Below, in pieces: positions 60,593 through 64,000 of a stretch of 64,000 nt of DNA. Position 1 is the first letter of the stretch; each line of letters begins with the position of its first letter. Made by a program: the position numbers and the translations under genes. The notes beneath the pieces were generated by a model that searched no databases, was not told the origin of the DNA, and saw only the letters and a program-made list of their open reading frames with translations. This DNA comes from Hirsutella rhossiliensis (lineage: Eukaryota > Ascomycota > Sordariomycetes > Hypocreales > Ophiocordycipitaceae), in the NCBI RefSeq assembly GCF_020360975.1, contig NW_025408668.1, positions 1,054,001 through 1,118,000 on the forward strand, given 5' to 3'.

Positions 60593-61080
60593 AGGTCTCC
60601 TTGTTTATAATAAAAAATAAACGTTTTTATTTATAAAGTAAAAAATTATATTCTTAAAGGAGGTAAGTAATAAGAATATTTATTTTCTTACTTTATTATT
60701 TAATTATATCTCTATTTATCTTCTTTAAAGTAGTAGAAGGTAGGTTATTATTAAGGAAGGGTAGGAAATATTATCTTTATTTACTTAGGGAACTTTAAGT
60801 AGAAAATTTAAAAAGATAAGATAGAAAGTAAGGCGCTTATAAATATCTTAGCTACTATAATTATCCTTAAATTAAATAGTTAGATAGTACCTTAGTTACT
60901 AGTTAGGTTTTAATATACTTTTTATAATAGTTATAGATTTTTATCTTTACTACCTTTTCCTCTTTAGCTCCTTTTTACCTCTTTTTTATAAGAGGAGCAT
61001 CCTTTATACTAAGAGCTATATAGAGCTAGCTAATAATAAGCTAGAGTTTATAAATCTATAAATTTAATTAATTTTTAAGG
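60593..61080 (+). mobile_element. Unidentified RIPped element, right portion with coding relic
   Basis: The plus-strand frame of 43870-45044 continues here after the Copia: PCL..KINVFIYKVKNYILKGG, then GRVGNIIFIYLGNFK and KDKIESKALINILATIIILK, to about 60950. The unbroken frame across the target duplication shows that the Copia landed in a coding region. No family was recognised. Confidence 0.5.
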
Positions 61081-61317
61081 TTACGCTACTTATTATCTTT
61101 ATAGGAAGTACTTATAACTCTTTATTATATTAATAACTAAATCTAATAAACCTATATATTAATTATATTTATAGTAGTATTTAGTATATACTATTTATTA
61201 ATATTAAAAGTATTAAACTATTCTAAAAATAGTTTAATATATAGTATATAATATGCTTTAAATTTATTTACGATTAAAATAAAATACGTATTATATATCT
61301 AATTTTTAAAATTAAAT

Positions 61318-61464
61318 ATACTATAATTAATACCTTTTTATTATATAAATAAAATAGTATTTACTTTTACTATAATAGTATTAGTTTTATATATTTTATC
61401 TAAGTATATACTACCAAGAATAGTTTATTTATTCTTATTATATATATTTATTAATAAAATATAA
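61318..61464 (+). pseudogene. atp8: Mitochondrial atp8 in NUMT
   Basis: 48 codons plus stop, the usual length of fungal ATP synthase subunit 8. The relic reads ..LIPFYYINKIVFTFTI, then LYILSKYILPRIVYLF and YIFINKI, matching the family pattern MPQLxPFYFxNxxxxxF...LSKYILPRFVRLFxxRxFIxKL. The start ATG is ATA, and the Gln3 codon is TAA, both as RIP predicts (ATGCCACAA to ATACTATAA). Confidence 0.85.
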
Positions 61465-61561
61465 TATTATAAATATATATTTTATAGTATTAATACTATA
61501 AGTAATTAGTTATTTAAAGATCTATATATTAAAGTAGTAATATATACTACTTATAATTTCT

Positions 61562-62320
61562 ATATTATTTATAGAAATAAGAAATCCCTTAGATTAATTT
61601 AAAGTAAGAGATATATTAAATTTAAAAGTTTTAGGAGGTAACTTATATTTATCTTTAATAAATATAGGATTTTATTTAATAATTAAGGGTTTAATAATAT
61701 TAATATTAAGCTTAGTCGTAACTAACTATAATAAATTAATAAGTAATAATTAATTTATAGCTTAAGAATCTCTATATATAATAATATATAATATAGTTAT
61801 AAATTAAATAAATACTAAAAATAGATAAATTTATTTCCTATTTATATATACTTTATTTATATTTATATTAATAAATAATTTAATCGGTATAATACTATAT
61901 AGTTTTATATCTATAGGTTATTTTACTTTAATATTACTCTTAGTTTTATAATAGTATTAAAGGTAATAATTTTAGGGTTCTAAAAATATAGTTTAAAATT
62001 CTTTTCTTTATTAGTACTAGTAGGTTATCCTTTAGGTCTTTTACTATTATTAGTTACTATTAAATTTATTAGTTATCTTATAAGATATATATCTCTTAGT
62101 TTAATATTAAGAGCTAATATAATAGTAGGTTATATATTATTAAGTATTTTAAGTAGTTTTATTTATAATATAATATCTTTAGGTATAATTTTTTTATTAT
62201 AGGTTTAATTCCGTTACTATTTATAGTAGCCTTTATTATAAAGTAAGTAAAGGTATATATATAGGTGCTATTTATAGTATAATATTAATAAGCTATATAA
62301 AGCTCTTTTATATATAGCTA
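61562..62320 (+). pseudogene. atp6: Mitochondrial atp6 in NUMT
   Basis: ATP synthase subunit 6 relic of about 253 codons, close to full length. Blocks in order are VRDILNLKVLGGNLYLSLIN, INNLIGIILYSF, ILGF.KYSLKFFSLLV, GYPLGLLLLLVTIKFISYLI, RYISLSLILRANIIVGYILL, SILSSFIYNII and GLIPLLFIVAF, ending with SYIKLFYI. The normally invariant Arg in LGLRLxANxxxGH remains in LILRANIIVGY while His became Tyr. A one-base shift near 61945 breaks the frame, and Gln/Trp codons are stops, so it cannot be functional. Confidence 0.9.
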
Positions 62321-64000
62321 GCCCGCCCTTATACTTATAGGATCTAGCCCTCTATACATAACTATATAGCTTAAGCCGCGGCTTAAGCCTATTACCTATA
62401 ATAGTTAAAGACTCTTATATAATGCCCTCCTTTAAGCGCGGCGTAGCGCTGCCCTATTAATAGCTCCTATATAATTAAGCCCGTATTATAGGCTCTTCCC
62501 TACCCTTTCCCGTTAATAGGGCCGGCCCTACTAGCCCTATTATCCCCGCGCCTATTAGCCTAGGTAGCCGGGACCTAGCTCTATACTCGTTAGCCGGCTA
62601 GCCGTTTAAATAAGGGCGTAACTTATTATATACGCCCCTAGGTAGCCGGTAGCTAGTCTAGACCTACGTAAGCCTTAAGTTACCCGTCCCCTTTACCTTA
62701 GGTAGTATCCTCTACTAAGGGGTATATAAGGCGGCATCCCCCCTTTCCCCCTTCCCTTCCTTCTCTCCTTTCTTTAACTATAGTAATAGTATTAATAGGT
62801 AAGTTCCGCTTTACCTAAGGCGTTAGTCTATTCTTAGCTATATAGGCCGCTCTATTAACGTATACTTATAGTAGTAGCGGTAGTAGCAATAATAGCCTTA
62901 ATAATAATAATAACTTTAACTAATAAGTTCCGCGCCTTATAGAGCGGGAGGCCGTATTCCGTTATACTAACTTCCGCGATAGATATATCCGCCTTTCCCT
63001 CTCCTACCTCCTCTTTCTCGGAGCGTGCGGAGTCGTTCGTCGACGCCGTACTAGCCGCGGCCGACGATAACTCCGCCGCTGCCGCCGCTCCTACCCGCGC
63101 CGCTGCTACCGCTCCTACCGCCGCCGCTACTACCTCTACTACGCTATTCGCTCTTACGTCGCCCCTTAGGGTAACGACGCCGTCCCTACCGCTACCTATA
63201 ACGCCCGGCCCCTTAGCCCCCGCCTCTATCTCTACTACCCCTATAAGTCTATAGGTAGGTAAGCGTAATAGACGTTATCCGCTAACCTCCTATAGTATAA
63301 GCGCTAAGTATAAGCCGGCGCTGCCTGCTCGGCCCCCTATATACGTTATACGTTATAGGAGCTCGACTACTCTAACTAGGCTAGGCGCCGCCGCGGCGGT
63401 AGCTGCTACTAGTACGCGCGAGCCGGCCGCGCTTATAAGGCGACGCCTTCTATCCTACTCGCTACGGCGTTAGCTTAGAAGGCCGGCTCGCACGGGTAGG
63501 CGTAGGGGGCTACTAAGAAGCGCCTTACCGCCGCCGCCGCCGCCTACTATAACCTCCGCGCCCTTAAGTAATAGGGCCTTATACTTAAGTAAGTCCTACT
63601 CTTCCGCTCTCTTATTTCCGCCTTTAATATACCTAGCGCTAGGGATACTACCTCTATCGCCCTATCGGCGGTCCCTTTAGCCGTGCCCGCCTCTACTACC
63701 GCCGCTGCCCTTACTACCGCCGCTAGCCGCCGCCGACTAGCTTATAGGCTTAGAGGGCCGCCTTAGCGCCTTAGAGACCGCCGCTGCCGCTAATAAAAAG
63801 GAGGAGGCTAATAAGAACGACGATAACGAGGATAATAATAATAATAATAATAAAGAATAGGCCTAGGTAGTTTAAAGGCTCTATTTTATAATAAACGCTA
63901 TTTTTATCTCTACTTATACTATTATACTTATATTGCCTATATTACTATAACTACCCCCTTTATTATACCTACTTTATAGTCTTAGCTTAAGCTACTATCG
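62321..64000 (+). mobile_element. RIPped GC-rich repeat with Ala/Pro/Ser-rich coding relic
   Basis: The sequence keeps many CG dinucleotides but lacks CA/TG. From about 62960 a plus-strand frame reads through with few, RIP-type stops: FPSPTSSFSERAESFVDAVL, AAAAAPTRAAATAPTAAATT, ALPPPPPPTITSAPLSN and LEGRLSALETAAAANKKEEA, ending in a poly-Asn run (NNNNNNKE) near 63850. The late part looks like a short coiled coil. It resembles the low-complexity N-terminal region of a gag-like or host DNA-binding protein; not identified. It continues beyond the window or stops just before its edge. Confidence 0.4.
63826..63856. repeat. AAT trinucleotide microsatellite
   Basis: A run of AAT/ATA units encoding poly-Asn in the relic frame above; probably derived from AAC/AAT codon repeats. 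Confidence 0.7.

Larger units (their letters stand above)
61080..62320 (+). other. Nuclear copy of mitochondrial DNA (NUMT), RIPped
   Basis: Composition becomes more A/T-rich, and two mitochondrial genes follow in the order atp8-atp6, as in many ascomycete mitochondrial genomes. TGA (Trp in the mitochondrial code) and CAA/CAG codons appear as TAA/TAG, showing RIP after transfer. A perfect hairpin with 11-bp stem (attaaactatt...aatagtttaat) at about 61212-61238 lies upstream of atp8. The left boundary is uncertain; the right boundary coincides with the end of atp6. Confidence 0.85.
25900..64000. repeat. RIP-saturated tract 2 with nested transposons
   Basis: From about 25900 to the right edge, CA and TG are nearly absent, TA dominates, and no useful ORF exists on either strand. 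The only clear break in the pattern is about 57156-57715. Repeat pairs inside the tract differ mainly by C/T and G/A. Individual elements are listed separately. Confidence 0.92.

Noticed and set aside
61562..62320. Functional mitochondrial contig
   Set aside because: The genes contain stops not explained by the mitochondrial code and a frameshift, and are joined to RIPped nuclear retrotransposons; RIP acts in the nucleus.
25900..64000. Annotating the tract as a centromere
   Set aside because: Composition and nested retrotransposons are compatible, but sequence alone cannot show kinetochore chromatin; kept only as a possibility.

Overview
The window looks like a chromosome segment of a filamentous ascomycete (Pezizomycotina; a Sordariomycete/Hypocreales-like fungus would fit, but this is inference). 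The evidence is short GT-AG introns, secreted-protein genes, a GT25-type glycosyltransferase, a Fot1/pogo-like transposon, a CBF3/GCR1-type (Crypton-like) tyrosine recombinase and, above all, very strong repeat-induced point mutation (RIP). About 1000-6840 and 25900-64000 have almost no CA/TG dinucleotides while TA is in great excess and CG is kept. In those tracts every reading frame is broken by TAA/TAG, so few ORFs survive; the content must be read as relics in which CAA/CAG/TGG became stops.

Layout. 1-861 is the 5' part of a secreted-protein gene (minus strand, running off the left edge). 1070-6836 is a RIP-degraded element with about 190-bp terminal inverted repeats; a 576-bp TA-flanked MITE sits inside its left arm and the right arm carries a 110-bp tandem duplication. 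6840-25900 is normal, un-RIPped DNA. It holds a small secreted protein (8169-8558), a fungal protein of unknown function (9439-10180), a frameshifted Crypton-like recombinase (11227-13756), a broken nuclease-like gene (13990-14760), a 23-bp tandem repeat, a dead 2.1-kb pogo-like transposon (15236-17351), a secreted cysteine-containing protein (17562-18851), a frameshifted small secreted protein (19707-20095), a frameshifted surface glycoprotein (21690-22448) and a spliced GT25 glycosyltransferase (23434-24680), which is the best intact gene.

25900-64000 is a nested transposon graveyard. A LINE 3' end and a 772-bp tRNA-headed SINE copy lie in 26035-28651. An unidentified element (30315-33057, continued at 43591-45044 and 60593-60950) was split by a 10.5-kb Gypsy (33058-43590, target duplication AAAAA) and by a Copia element (45045-60592, target duplication AGGTC). 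The Copia was in turn split by a chromodomain Gypsy (46506-54354, target duplication TAGCC), by a short, much less RIPped island (about 57156-57715) and by a second SINE copy (59241-60005). Removing these insertions restores the host reading frames. Downstream, 61080-62320 is a nuclear copy of mitochondrial DNA carrying atp8 and atp6 in their normal mitochondrial order, itself RIPped. The last 1.7 kb is another RIPped, Ala/Pro/Ser-rich coding relic.

No operon-like system or defence locus was seen. The unusual material is the long tRNA-derived SINE family with a 3' tail shared by a second element, the RIPped atp8-atp6 NUMT, the low-RIP island, and an extra relic ORF between integrase and 3' LTR in the large Gypsy.
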